NCBI GenBank assembly: GCA_033977485.1
Contig: CM066995.1
Location: forward strand, 47,987,162-48,051,161
Direction: 5' to 3'
From: Hydrangea macrophylla
Taxonomy: Eukaryota; Streptophyta; Magnoliopsida; Cornales; Hydrangeaceae
DNA length: 64,000 nucleotides
Below the pieces are notes generated by a model. That model saw only the letters and a list, made by a program, of their open reading frames with translations. It made no database searches and was not told the DNA's origin. Of the stretch, positions 46,830-57,406 are shown in pieces. A program made the position numbers and the translations under genes. How positions within the stretch are numbered: position 1 is the first letter of the stretch; the number at the start of each line of letters is the position of its first letter.

Positions 46830-47300
46830 CTCCTTATGATGACTTCAAATGTTGAGGGCATCTCCCAATGATGACTTTTATAATGACATTCAGAAGTGGA
46901 GGGCATCTCTAAATGACAACTTTCAAATGTAGAAAGTGTATCCATATGATGGTTTTCAAATGTTGAGGGTGTCTCCAAAAGACAACTTTCAAAGGTATAC
47001 AGAATCTCCTTATGATGACTTTGTAGAGGGAGTCTCCGTACGACGACTTTCTGATGTAGAAGGTGTCTCCTTGTGATGACCTTCTGACATAGAGGACATC
47101 TCCTTACGATGACTTTCTAAAGTAGAGGGCATCTCCTTATTACGACTTTCTGAAGTAGAGGGCATCTCTATACGACATATTTCTAAAGTAGAGGGCATCT
47201 CCTTATGATGACTTTGTGAAGGAGAGATCGTCTCCTTACGATGAATTTGTGAAGTAGAGGGCGTCTCCTCACGATGACTTTATGATATAAAGGGAATCTC
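46830..47300. repeat. tandem repeat, GAGGGCATCTCCTTATGATGACTTTC type
   Basis: About eleven copies of a roughly 38-45-base unit with GGGC(A/G)TCTC, TTA(T/C)GATGA and CTTTCTGAAGTAGA. It occupies the place where family C has the AGGAGCATCG repeat, but with unrelated sequence. Repeated peptides in its reading frames (for example MPSTSESR on the minus strand) are a by-product. Confidence 0.88.
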
Positions 47301-48795
47301 CTTACGACATATTTTAGTAGATGCTTTTTCTAGCTCAATCGATCCAACATTCCTTGTAAATAAGCGTACAACAGATGCTAATTCAAAATGTTCAAAGATT
47401 ATGATCCATCTCTGAAGGTTGACAAGTGCCGATTTTTGGCGAAACAACTAATTAGTAGATACACATTATGATTCATCAATTCTTGAGATATACCCTTCTT
47501 TTGAGGTAATTCTTCATTGATAGTTCTTTGCTAGGGATATTCCTAGACTTGTGAGATGTGAGAACATAACAAACCCTCGGACAAAGCAAGTTCTGAGTAT
47601 ATTCTGATGTAAGAGAGACAAGGTCTCATATTCTAGAAGCTCTGCTGATTCAAGATCTGAGACTCATATTGGTGCTTGGACCAACTCATGCACGTTGGGT
47701 TTATTCTGACCTTTTCTAAATATCTTGACCCCGGTTTGAAGATCATGTCTTTTGAGTCTTCCTTCTAAATCAATTATGTTTCTCATCAACCACTCGACAC
47801 TTCATCTTGACTAGGATTAATTAATACAATAACAAAGTTTAAAACTTCTGCTTGTATCCACCTGTGGATGCTCTTACAGTCTTACAATTTTAGATCACTT
47901 TGGTTCCACACGCTGGAGATCATGATAGACTAGACAATGACAGACTAGACCATGACAGGGATTGACATGGGAACATAACACTTTTGAAATAGAAGTTTGG
48001 CGGAGAAAACTCAATTTTCCTTAACTTAATGCGCGTTTGTCATGTTAGACACGTCTGTTTGCTTTTCATGTGAACTTCTCATCTTAGTGCGATTATACTC
48101 AGTTGATAAAGTAATGCTTTGAAACCATATGGATCTTAGTTAATCCTTTGCTTTCTCAGAAATGTGCTTTGAATTAGTGCCTTAGCTTATAGAATAAGAG
48201 ATAATTCATTTCAAATGTTTTCTAAGATATACTTGATGGCTCAGGATTTCTTATAAGTGGGTACAGGTGAACAATGTTTGCCTCTTGTTGACAGGGATAA
48301 ATGGAAGCTTGGGAAAATGTAGTTTGCCGCTAGTGTGGCAATGATATCTTGAGGTTCTGGGCAAACTGAATGTTTGCCCCTAGTTTGCAAGGGTTAGGGA
48401 CCAAGAGCCAAGAAAGCTAGCCTACTTATCCCCAAGTGGGAATCAGGTCCAAAGTAGTTCGCCCGAGGTTTGAAGAAAGGTATTTGAGATGTGGCTAAGT
48501 GTTTCAAGAGCAGTGACCGAACCGAGTAGGTTGCCAACGTATCCCTAAGAGGAATTAGGTCAAGCGTAGTTCCTCAAAGGCTAGAGGTTTTAAAAGAGCA
48601 AGGATTCAAGAATTGGGGGGCTTTTCAAGCTATGTCATCAGACAGATTTTCTGAAATAGGTCACTTGTGGTAGCATTCAAAATAAACTTAACTACCTCTC
48701 CTTTTTTTCTTTTCTTTTCTTTTCTTTTCTTTTCTTTGCTCTCTTTTTTTTTTGTTTTTGATGGTTGATTCTTTTCACCTTTTCACTAGCCAACC

Positions 48796-50399
48796 AAATA
48801 AGATTTTTCACCCAAATCTTCAACTATAAAAGACGGTCTTCCTCTCAACATCCAAGACACCTAAAAATCCTAACTAGAGAGCTCAAGGATACCCCCTTGA
48901 AGGATTTCAAAGCACTAAAAGTTCCTTGGAAAGCTTAATCTTTTAGTTTTTAGGGTTCTTTGAGTCTACGGTGTTGGCGAAGCCCTGTAGAAGTATTCTG
49001 AGGTAAGTTCTTGAGGTAAGCTCATTCTTCTTCTTTGTTTTTCTGCTTTATTTTCCTATTTTGATTTTTATTTTCTTAGATCTAGGTTGAATTTGTTGTT
49101 CTTCATTTTTATTGCTTTTGATCTTTAAAGTTCTAGGGTAATTGCATTTCCTTGTATATAGTATCCATTAAAGTAGAGTTATCCCAGGCAGAGCTACCCC
49201 TAAATGTTGTGGTAGCTAGAGCTATAGGGTGTGTATCCAATCCATGGATATTCGACCCCGGAGATAACAAAGCCTTAATCGGATCTACGAGTCTAGAATT
49301 AGGACATTCATATAGGAATATTGTTATTCCCCATGTATCCATGCACATGCATACACATGCACACTATCTTCACTTAGAATTAGAATAGTAGGTTATCCAT
49401 ACTATGGGTAACACACTTAATTAGGCTTACACATGAACACTAAAACACATAGTAGTCATGATGGGACATGCATATATGCCATTCATACCTAGAATAGTAG
49501 GATATTCTTGGATCATCCTAAATATGTTATGTTTTATTGTCATAACCATGGTTAAGTAGGATAATTGGGAGTGCTATGCTATCCTAGGTAAGTTCTCTAG
49601 CATCCCTCTTATTTACCACTTTCTTAGGATAACCTGGAAGCATGATTAGGTGGATAAAACACATATTTAAATTCCTTACATGATTACATGTGCATAGAAT
49701 TCATATTTTTGTAGGGTTTTGTGTGTGACTTTCACGTTTAATTCATTTTATTTCCTTCCACATGCATAGGTGAGTGTCGTAATACGTTTAGTCCCCGAAT
49801 TATTATTTTAGCACATGTAATTGCTTAGTGTTTTACACGATTTTCTTTTTATTAGTTATTTATAACTTGAATTAGGATTGCAATAGAAGTAAATGAAATG
49901 GTCCGCATAATGTCTAATCAAATACCTTGAAAGTTGTGTAGAGGCCTGTCTTCGGATGAGGCTAGAGGGGGTGTTTTAGCACGATCTAGCTCCTTCCTCT
50001 CTCATACCTTAACCCCGGAACTGAGTTCTTTGGTGATGATGGGGCGGTGCTCTCTATCCATTGGACTTGATAGATTTAGTTATGTTGGTTTCCCTAATCA
50101 AACCAAGTGGCAACTCTATTAGTGAGGATCTCTCTGGATTTTGCCTTATGGGATATACATAGAATAGTACTTACTCGTATAGCCTCGGATATGGAACATG
50201 GGCATCGATAGTTGTTTTGGGTTGGATAAAAAGCCCCATAGAATCTAAAATACGAGTAATCTAAATCGGTCAGATTAGATCAGATAAAGGCTCATGAAGG
50301 GTGGTGAACCTCACTCGTGTTTGTTGGCATGAGATTTATAATGGGGTCAATCAAACATGCTTAATCCCTCTAGGCCCTAAGCTTGGTACGAGTACCCAT
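48796..50399 (+). repeat. second D-type LTR, truncated at both ends
   Basis: Resembles 20555-22205 of LTR D1: TATA-like box at 48825-48832, GGCAGAG and AACCATGGTTAA blocks, the U5 module at 49955-50115, and GAGTACCCA at its end. The first 770 bases are missing, and the end stops just short of CA and the primer site. It could be the 3' LTR of the interrupted family D element or a solo remnant; many substitutions argue for great age. Confidence 0.75.
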
Positions 50400-50402
50400 A
50401 GC

Positions 50403-52430
50403 CAGTTGCCTTTATGGATCTGATGAATAGAGTTTTGAAATCTTACTTAGATGAGTTTGTTATTGTATTCATTGATGACATTCTTATTTATTCCAAGAGT
50501 CAGGAGGAGCATGAGCGACACTTGAGATTAGTTTTGTAGCGACTTCGAGAAAAATATTTGTTTGGGAAATTGAAGAAAACTGAGTTTTATTTGACAAGTG
50601 TCACATTCTTAGGGCATGTGATATTTAAAGAGGGTATTTCTATGGATCCACAGAAGATTGAAGTCGTTATGAATTGGTTAAAGCAGACAAATGTGTTAGA
50701 GGTTCGAAGTTTTTTGGGGTTAGCTGGATATTATAGGAGGTTTGTTAAAGACTTTTCTAAAATTGTCACTCCGATGACACGATTGATGAAAAAAGATGTA
50801 CTGTTCGAATGGAACAAAGAATGTGAAGAATGTTTCTGGGAATTGAAGAAGAAGTTAACTACGGCACCGATACTTGCAATTTTGATAAGTCAGAAATTTT
50901 AGAATTTATAGTGATACTTCTCACCACGGCTTGGGATGTGTTTTGACACAAGATGACAAGGTAATAGCTTATGCTTTAAGGCAATTGAGATTTCACGAGA
51001 AGAACTATTCGACACATGACTTGGAGTTAGCAGTGGTGATCTTCACTTTGAAGATTTGGAGGCATTATCTGTAATGGAAGGCATGTGAAATGTTTACCGA
51101 CCACAAAAGTTTGAAATACTTGTTCACTCAGAGAGACCTTAACATGCGACAAAGGAAATGGTTGGAACTCATGAAAGATTAGGATTTTGAAAATTCAATA
51201 CCACCCGCGAAAGGCGAATGTAGTTGCCGATGCTTTGAGCTGGAAGTTGATGGAGAGTCTGACTTATGTTTCAAAGGGACAAGGGAAGTTAATACAAGAA
51301 TTTGAACGAATGAGACTTGAGGTAATTCCTAAAATTGGAGGTTTGACAGCTGTGATTGTGGCACAGTCGAGTTTAATTTGTGAAATCAAAACTAATCAGC
51401 TTCTAGACCCAGAATTCAAGAAGATTGTGGACAAATTACCTGAGGGTAGAAGTCCAAAGTTTAGCTTCCAAGATGGTGTTCTGAGATACAGTAACTGTTC
51501 ATGTATGCCTAATGTTGTAGATTTAAGAGATAAAGTTATAGAAGAAGTTCACAACACCAGATATTCAGTACATCCAGGTAGTACCAAAATGTGCCGAGAC
51601 TTGCGAGAAATTTATTGGAGTGGTATGAAGCAAGAAGTAGCAGAATTTTTGTCTATATATATGACTTGCCGAAAGGTAAAAATAGAACATCAATGACCCG
51701 GAGGAGAAGTTCAACCTCTAGAGATACCTAAGTAGAAGTGGGAGCATATCACAATGAATTTTGTTTTAAGATTTCCAAAGTCTCAAAGTCGAATGATAGC
51801 ATCTAGGTTATTGTCGACCGGTGGACCAAGTCAGATCATTTCCTACCTCTCAAGACAACAATCCATCAAAACTTGCTGAGATTTATATCGGAGAAATTCT
51901 TAGACTTCATGGGGCACTAGGTTCGATAGTGTCAGATCTTGACACTTAATTTGTGTCAAGATTTTGGGAGAGTTTATAGAGGGCTATAGGGACAACTTTA
52001 CATTTTAGTACTGCATTTCATCCCCAGACCGATGGTTAATCTAAAAGAGTAATTCAATTTTTGGAAGACATGTTAAGAGTATGTGTTATAGATTTCAAGG
52101 CCGATTGGGAGACTCATTTGCCGCTATTAGAGGTTTTTTACAACAGCAGCTTCCAAACTAGTATTGGAATGGTGCCTTATGAAACATTATATGGAAGAAA
52201 GTGTAGATCGCCGGTTTGTTGGACAGAAGTTGGTGAAAAATGGTTTTGGGACCGAAGATAGTGCAAACTACTATCGACAAGATTAGATTGATTAAACAGC
52301 GGTAACAAATGGCTCATAGTCATTATAAATGTTAGGCGGATACAATGATACCTGAACAAAAGAACCAACTGCATATGCACGAGATGTCTTGACCTTAACT
52401 TTTTCCTTATTCATTTACACCCCCTAAATT
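50403..52430 (+). pseudogene. truncated gypsy pol: reverse transcriptase, RNase H, integrase
   Basis: It begins inside the reverse transcriptase at [20 protein letters not shown], then [29 protein letters not shown] and [20 protein letters not shown]. After a frameshift near 50885, RNase H follows in another frame ([56 protein letters not shown]). From 51187 comes [15 protein letters not shown], and then the integrase zinc region (HPGSTKMCRDLREIYW, MTCRKVK). The catalytic core is shifted and stopped, but MEDMLRVCVIDFKADWETHL and ETLYGRKCRSPVCW (52061-52225) are clear. It is close in type to the Tekay-like pol at 4-7 kb. No LTR or gag goes with it. Confidence 0.85.
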
Positions 52431-52454
52431 CTTAAGTTTGTATTATGAAATCCC
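52431..52454. other. junction between gypsy fragment and copia LTR
   Basis: A short AT-rich stretch between recognisable integrase sequence and the copia LTR. A word AATGATACCTGAAC occurs before it (about 52346) and again inside the LTR (about 52498). I cannot place the exact breakpoint. Confidence 0.4.
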
Positions 52455-53034
52455 CAAAACTAACCAACTGATCAGTTAACGTGTACTCCACTATAAAATG
52501 ATACCTGAACTTCAACGCAAAAGAACATATCCGAAGTGATAACTAGACTTGTATGGTGTACTAATGTCCGTCTACCTTCAGCATTCGTAGTCATATTCAG
52601 GTAGTCGGATAACTGTTACTATCAACCTAAATCATGAATACTTCTTGTATTCCTTGAGTCCCATACACCTCTTATGATTATCAAACATGTTGATAACTAC
52701 TTGTCAACAAGACTGCAGTTCTCAGTAATCAACTTGGTGGCATTCTCAAGGGAATGCTTAATCTGAATCAGAGGGTAGATTCTCTCTTGACGATATATGT
52801 TCACAACCCTGTGAACATGACATACCCAAGATACCCAGGTGTTGATCTTTTATAGTCCTCACTGATTGGTAAGTCAAAGCTGCTATATCCACAATTTGTG
52901 TCCATAATTGTGTCAAGATTAAGAACACGTACCTTATACAAGTTATGAGTTCCTATCGACTGTTTGACAGTCTTGAGTGTCAATTAGAAAGTTCTGGTCC
53001 GTCAATGCACTATAAGCACTAGCATATTAACTAA
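52455..53034 (-). repeat. copia A2 3' LTR, inner part
   Basis: Matches 63650-64000 at roughly 92-95% by eye over 350 bases, and copia A1 LTR more distantly. It is separated from 57090-57391 by the Harbinger-like element. Base 53032-53034 is the TAA duplication. Confidence 0.88.
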
Positions 53035-53537
53035 GGGTGCGTTTGATTGCACGGTAGAAAATGAGTTGAAAAGAAAATTTTTCCATGGAGTTATTTTCAT
53101 TGAAAATTTTTTCCATGGAAATAAAATTTGGGGCTGTTTGATTGCAATTATTTTCTGGCTGGAAAATCTAACACTTTTCACAGAAAATCTAATTTTGTTG
53201 TTTGATTGTCATTATTTTCCAGTGAAAAATTGTCATTTTCCATAGAAAATAGCTTTTTTGCTGTTTGATTGCATTTATTTTCCATGGAAAATTAACATTT
53301 TCCATTGAAAACTTGACTTTTTTTCAAGCAATTAACCTATGAATCACAAACAAACAGTTTGAAAATGATACAAATTCAAGCAATTGAGACAACTACTCAT
53401 ATCAATAGTCAATTTCACAAACGATTGTTTTAATGTACTAAACATAAAGTCTCATCAAAGTTCCATATAAAAAATTAAAAAAAAAAATGATAAAAAAAAG
53501 CACGTATCAAAGTAAAAAGTCGAGTTTTCAGGCATGC

Positions 53538-53649
53538 CCACGTCTACATCGAGCTTTCAGGTCTCCCCCTAGCGCGGCTCTCTTGGATGTGCTTGAATGA
53601 TTTGGTTGTGCTTCCTCGACCTCATTTTTAGGATAGTAAAACCTGAATA
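53538..53649 (-). pseudogene. exon-like fragment inside the Harbinger-like element (last)
   Basis: Minus strand: a pyrimidine-rich stretch ending TATTATTCAG, then a frame YYPKNEVEEAQPNHSSTS followed by KRAALGGDLKARCRRGHA and a stop. It looks like the last coding exon of a gene. I do not recognise the protein. Confidence 0.4.
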
Positions 53650-54676
53650 ATAGCAAAACATTACTACTGATAAAAAAGAATAGTGCCATATTAACATCAA
53701 TGGCAGAAAATAGATATTAACATTGAAAAGGGCAACATAGTAATTTTAAAAATTTCCAACCAAAAGGTTAATGCTCCATTGTCAATTGCAAGTGTTACAC
53801 AACTATAAACTTAAAAAGAGGTCAGTGTAGCTATTGAAACAACGAGAGAGGTCCCTGTATTTATGATATACCTCAAAGTAGGTCAATGTAATTTACCGTA
53901 ATAAAAACTAGGACACTTAACAGAGCTTACCAGGTACTGAACTCTTATTTAGAGTGATGGAAGCCAAGTCAAGAATTTTTCCTACCTGAGCCCCATCAAT
54001 ACCCTGTCAACAAGGGAATGGTCGCAGACTCAGAATAAACTCTATAAACAAAATAAGGCTTCACAAAATCTTATAAAATGCTATAAAAACAAACAAGCAA
54101 GCAATTACACCAAGACTTATTTAAAATTTTTGAAGAGATGCCCGAAAATTTACTTCAGCCTTCCATAGTGGAAGTCATTCTAAAATTGATTGGCTTCAAG
54201 ATCTATATCGATTATTTTAATCAATTTCAAGATAAGCAAGGCAAGTTTGCCCAGTGTGTTTCCCAGAGAATAGCTCCAAAAAAGAAATAAATTACAAAAA
54301 TGTGAACCACTTAAACACCATCATGAGGTGTTCTCAATTTTTACCAAATAAATATTTGTACATTACCAATATTTCCGAACTTTATTCAGGACTTGATTTT
54401 ACAAGACACCAAATGAATGAAATATTCTCCAGAGAAGATGTTTTAAAGTTTGACATCTGGTGATGCATCCAACAATCTGATGCAATATATCAGTGGTAGA
54501 ATTGAAATATACAAATATGGTATTCCTTCTGGAGAAAAGATTAATATGTTATTAGAAAGACATTGTATAATAGACTTACTTGCACAGAATGTGTAAAATT
54601 AATATAAAAACCCAACTGTAAAGTATTCACATCAACACACAACAACTGAATCTTTTCACAAATCTGGGACTTACTT

Positions 54677-54720
54677 GAAATTGTGGACCTGCCTACTCCA
54701 AGCTCATCCACGGTCCTGAA
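54677..54720 (-). pseudogene. exon-like fragment inside the Harbinger-like element (middle)
   Basis: Minus strand: TTCTTTGTTCAG acceptor-like site, about 42 bases coding TVDELGVGRSTIS, then a GTAAGT donor. Both splice signals are good matches to plant consensus. Protein family not recognised. Confidence 0.4.
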
Positions 54721-55084
54721 CAAAGAAAGTAGTGTTAGAAGATACAAATGAAGTGAGACTCAGAAAGTAGTGTTAGAAGATACAAATACCAGCAAAAGCT
54801 TGTCAGTCGTCTTTCCCATAGCAGAGAGACTAAACAGTACATCACACTAAGCAAGACTAAGAAACCTTAAACTACATACAAACTTAGCAGCACTCTAAAA
54901 GCTGATCATGCTTCCATAGACACTTTTTGTTGGGTTAGATTTACAACTCTTTGCACAAAAGGGTTCAGCATTGGTAATTTTGGTATACATAGAAGGAACA
55001 GAACGATGGTATAACAGTGCAGGTCCAAAGAATCCAAGCAAATTGTTGATTTTTAATAGTGATAAGTACAAAAATCAAGTCATA

Positions 55085-55152
55085 CTTGAAAGAATTTTCT
55101 GTAGCTAAAATATCAGGACAAGAGTTGAGGGTTCCCCATAAATGCTGCAGGT
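55085..55152 (-). pseudogene. exon-like fragment inside the Harbinger-like element (first found)
   Basis: Minus strand: after ACCTGCAG a frame HLWGTLNSCPDILATENSFK is followed by GTATGA. Together with the two other pieces it suggests a captured multi-exon gene segment in minus orientation. The donor is weaker than that of the middle piece. Confidence 0.35.
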
Positions 55153-55393
55153 AACTTTCACTCTATTTTGTTTATATCTATGTCTCTACCCCTCTTTCAT
55201 CTGCAAATTGGGTACTATTAGCCTGTGGTATGCAACTATGTTTGCTGTCACACAGTAACAGCCCTCTGTAAAACCTTGGATTACATACTAAAGGAACTAC
55301 AACATTCCTATATAGATAAAGTTAGGCCCTTTTAACAACAATCTCTCTCATTGTTCAAATTTTTTAGGGATTCTGCCACAACTACTCCAAACA

Positions 55394-55415
55394 GAGAGAG
55401 AGAGAGAGAGAGAGA
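55394..55415. repeat. (GA)n microsatellite
   Basis: About eleven GA units within the Harbinger-like element. Confidence 0.95.
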
Positions 55416-56736
55416 AGAGACGCGAAATATACAAAATGAAATAGTGAAAACCTTTATTAGAAGTCACAATAATTCATGTAAACCAGAAATGATAAAACAA
55501 TACATTAATACTTGAGAAAACTTAAATTAAAGAACTACCCACCTTTTATTTCCTCCAAACCAGATTTTTTATTATTGATACAACAGAAATTCTATTTTTT
55601 TTTTCTCGTCAAGACATGCTCAACTCATGGCACATAATTTCAAACTTCTTGGTAACTAGTCAATTGTAATATTTAGATAGATGACAATATATTCTCCATC
55701 TAATATCTCAGTTCATTAACTTTAGACCATTGTGCAAGTATCTTTTCTATGAGAGATCCATCTAATCAATTCTATATGTGATCTTTATCTTTATTTTATT
55801 TTAATCAAAACAAAGCGATGTTCATAATAACAAGATCAGCATGGGTAAGGGCTTCCATTTTTAGAGATTATGTTTCAGCGATGTTCATAATAACAAGCAA
55901 CACACAATGTAGGGAAATTAGTATTATATCAAACCATTTTTTGCCGATGTCTTTTCTTTTTTTAGATAGACATGCAAGAGTGAATAATATGTTTAAGCTA
56001 CTGGTTTGACTAACCATATAAAGTGAAGATTATGTTTAAACTGCACAACTTTCAACAATTCAGTTCTAAAATTGTACTACTTTCTTCACTGCTTTCCCAA
56101 ATATGCAACCTCAATAAAAATAAAAATAAAAATAACAAAGGGAACAATATTTAATATAGGATAAGCACTACACAAACAAGAGAAAAATTCAACTTCTTGT
56201 CTGGGTAATATGTTTAACTTTTCAATATAGGTACTACTTTCTTCAACTTTTAGTCTGACAAAAATTCCAAAATCACAAAAATCCCTATATAAATATGTAT
56301 GTATATAATATGCAATTGAACCAAATTACTTACTCTTTCTCCAATGAATACAAATTATGATTCAACAATTCCCAAAACAAGAACACATTAGAAGAAATCA
56401 TGGAAGAGACGATTGGGAGATTTGTGTGTAATCAATAATCAAGAAATCCATACATAAGAGAAGAGCCAAATAACCAAAACCTTTATCAGCAGAATCCAGA
56501 ATCGACCTCAGAACCGATTATTAGACAGCGATCATGGAACAGTGGCGAGTTCTGCAATTACCAGAGGCAATGGTTAACCTAAAGTATGTGTATACATATA
56601 AATATACATATACATATTCAAATATGTATATACATTTACAGATTTAGAGATTTACATATACAAATCTGTGTATACATATACATATATGAATCTGTACATA
56701 CGAACCAGTATATACATACACATATAGATTCGAGAT

Positions 56737-56750
56737 CGAGAGAGAGAGAG

Positions 56751-56784
<34 letters not shown>
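56737..56784. repeat. (GA)n microsatellite, interrupted
   Basis: On the minus strand this is a CT run followed by further TC-rich sequence up to about 56880, like the CT-rich 5' untranslated leaders of many plant genes. Confidence 0.95.
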
Positions 56785-56787
<3 letters not shown>

Positions 56788-57089
56788 GTACCGATTTACA
56801 GATATGTAGAAAGAGAGAAGTCGACAAGAGAAAGGGGTCGACGATCAGAGCGAGAGAGAGAGGGGTCAACGAGAGGAGGTCCGGAGGAATCGATAGAATT
56901 TTCCATGGAATTTGATTCTTTAGGGGATGGTAGGAAATGATTTTCCTCAAAAATGAGGAAAATCTGGTCACGTGAGCATTTGGTTGAAAAATATTCCATG
57001 AAAAATTTAGACAATCAAACACTACATAAGTTGGAAAATAAATGAAGAAAATGTTTTCTATGGAAAAAAAAGTCCAATCAAACACACCC

Positions 57090-57391
57090 TAAGAGTTACA
57101 CTCTAGTGATTGAGATTAATCCCTCAGTGGTAGTTAATCATGCTACAGTGTAAATCTGCTGAGATATCCAATCTCATCATCCACTATGACTAGCTCTAAG
57201 TATCAAAGAATAATAATTCGTATCTCACTTGTATGTATTTCATACACACACGAATTACTTACTATAATACTTAAGGATTAATAATCATCTCATGAAAGAA
57301 ACATACACAATGAAATGTAAAGCTGATATCCACATATTAAAATGTCAATGTCTCATACATAAGATAATGGTTTGAGGGCACAAACCCAACA
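57090..57391 (-). repeat. copia A2 3' LTR, outer part
   Basis: Starts in element orientation at 57391 with TGTTGGGTTTGTGCCC, the TG of the LTR. It aligns with copia A1 at GTCATAGTGGATGAT (57185-57199). Continues at 53034 after the DNA element. Confidence 0.85.
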
Positions 57392-57401
57392 AACTCCCAC
57401 T
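57392..57401 (-). other. polypurine tract of copia A2
   Basis: Minus strand GTGGGAGTT immediately before the 3' LTR; pol ends only a few bases earlier, at 57407. Confidence 0.8.
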
Positions 57402-57406
57402 TGTAC

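Larger units (their letters stand above)
46178..48795 (-). other. inverted Tat-type 3' non-coding region with tract and motifs
   Basis: Immediately before the inverted LTR start, the minus strand reads AAAGATGGGCAAAC, a polypurine tract. Further out on the minus strand are the same landmarks as in family C: the conserved motif at 46411-46456, 48419-48470 and 48531-48580, CTAGGGGCAAAC words (48300-48395), and an AAAAG tract (the TTTTC run at about 48705-48735). No gene is present. A (TC)n run is at 46612-46656 and a tandem repeat at 46830-47300. Confidence 0.75.
53035..57089. mobile_element. PIF/Harbinger-like DNA element carrying exon-like fragments
   Basis: Terminal inverted repeats GGGTGCGTTTGATTG and, at the other end on the opposite strand, GGGTGTGTTTGATTG, flanked by TAA duplications (53032-53034 and 57090-57092). 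TAA/TTA 3-base duplications and a GGG(T) start fit PIF/Harbinger. TGTTTGATTG plus TTATTTTCC words repeat inside the left end (about 53039, 53142, 53195, 53258) and inverted inside the right end, as expected of transposase-binding sites. I found no transposase (DDE) or Myb-like reading frame, so it is probably nonautonomous. Inside are a CT-rich stretch and several exon-like pieces on the minus strand. Confidence 0.75.

Noticed and set aside
47010..47198. Repetitive peptide (MPSTSESR type) on the minus strand
   Set aside because: By-product of the roughly 40-base tandem DNA repeat.
54254..54463. 69-codon plus-strand frame inside the Harbinger-like element
   Set aside because: No recognised motif, opposite strand to the exon-like pieces, and length expected by chance in AT-rich DNA.
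56586..56915. 109-codon frame on the plus strand
   Set aside because: Driven by TA-rich and GA simple repeats (YIYI and RERERER).
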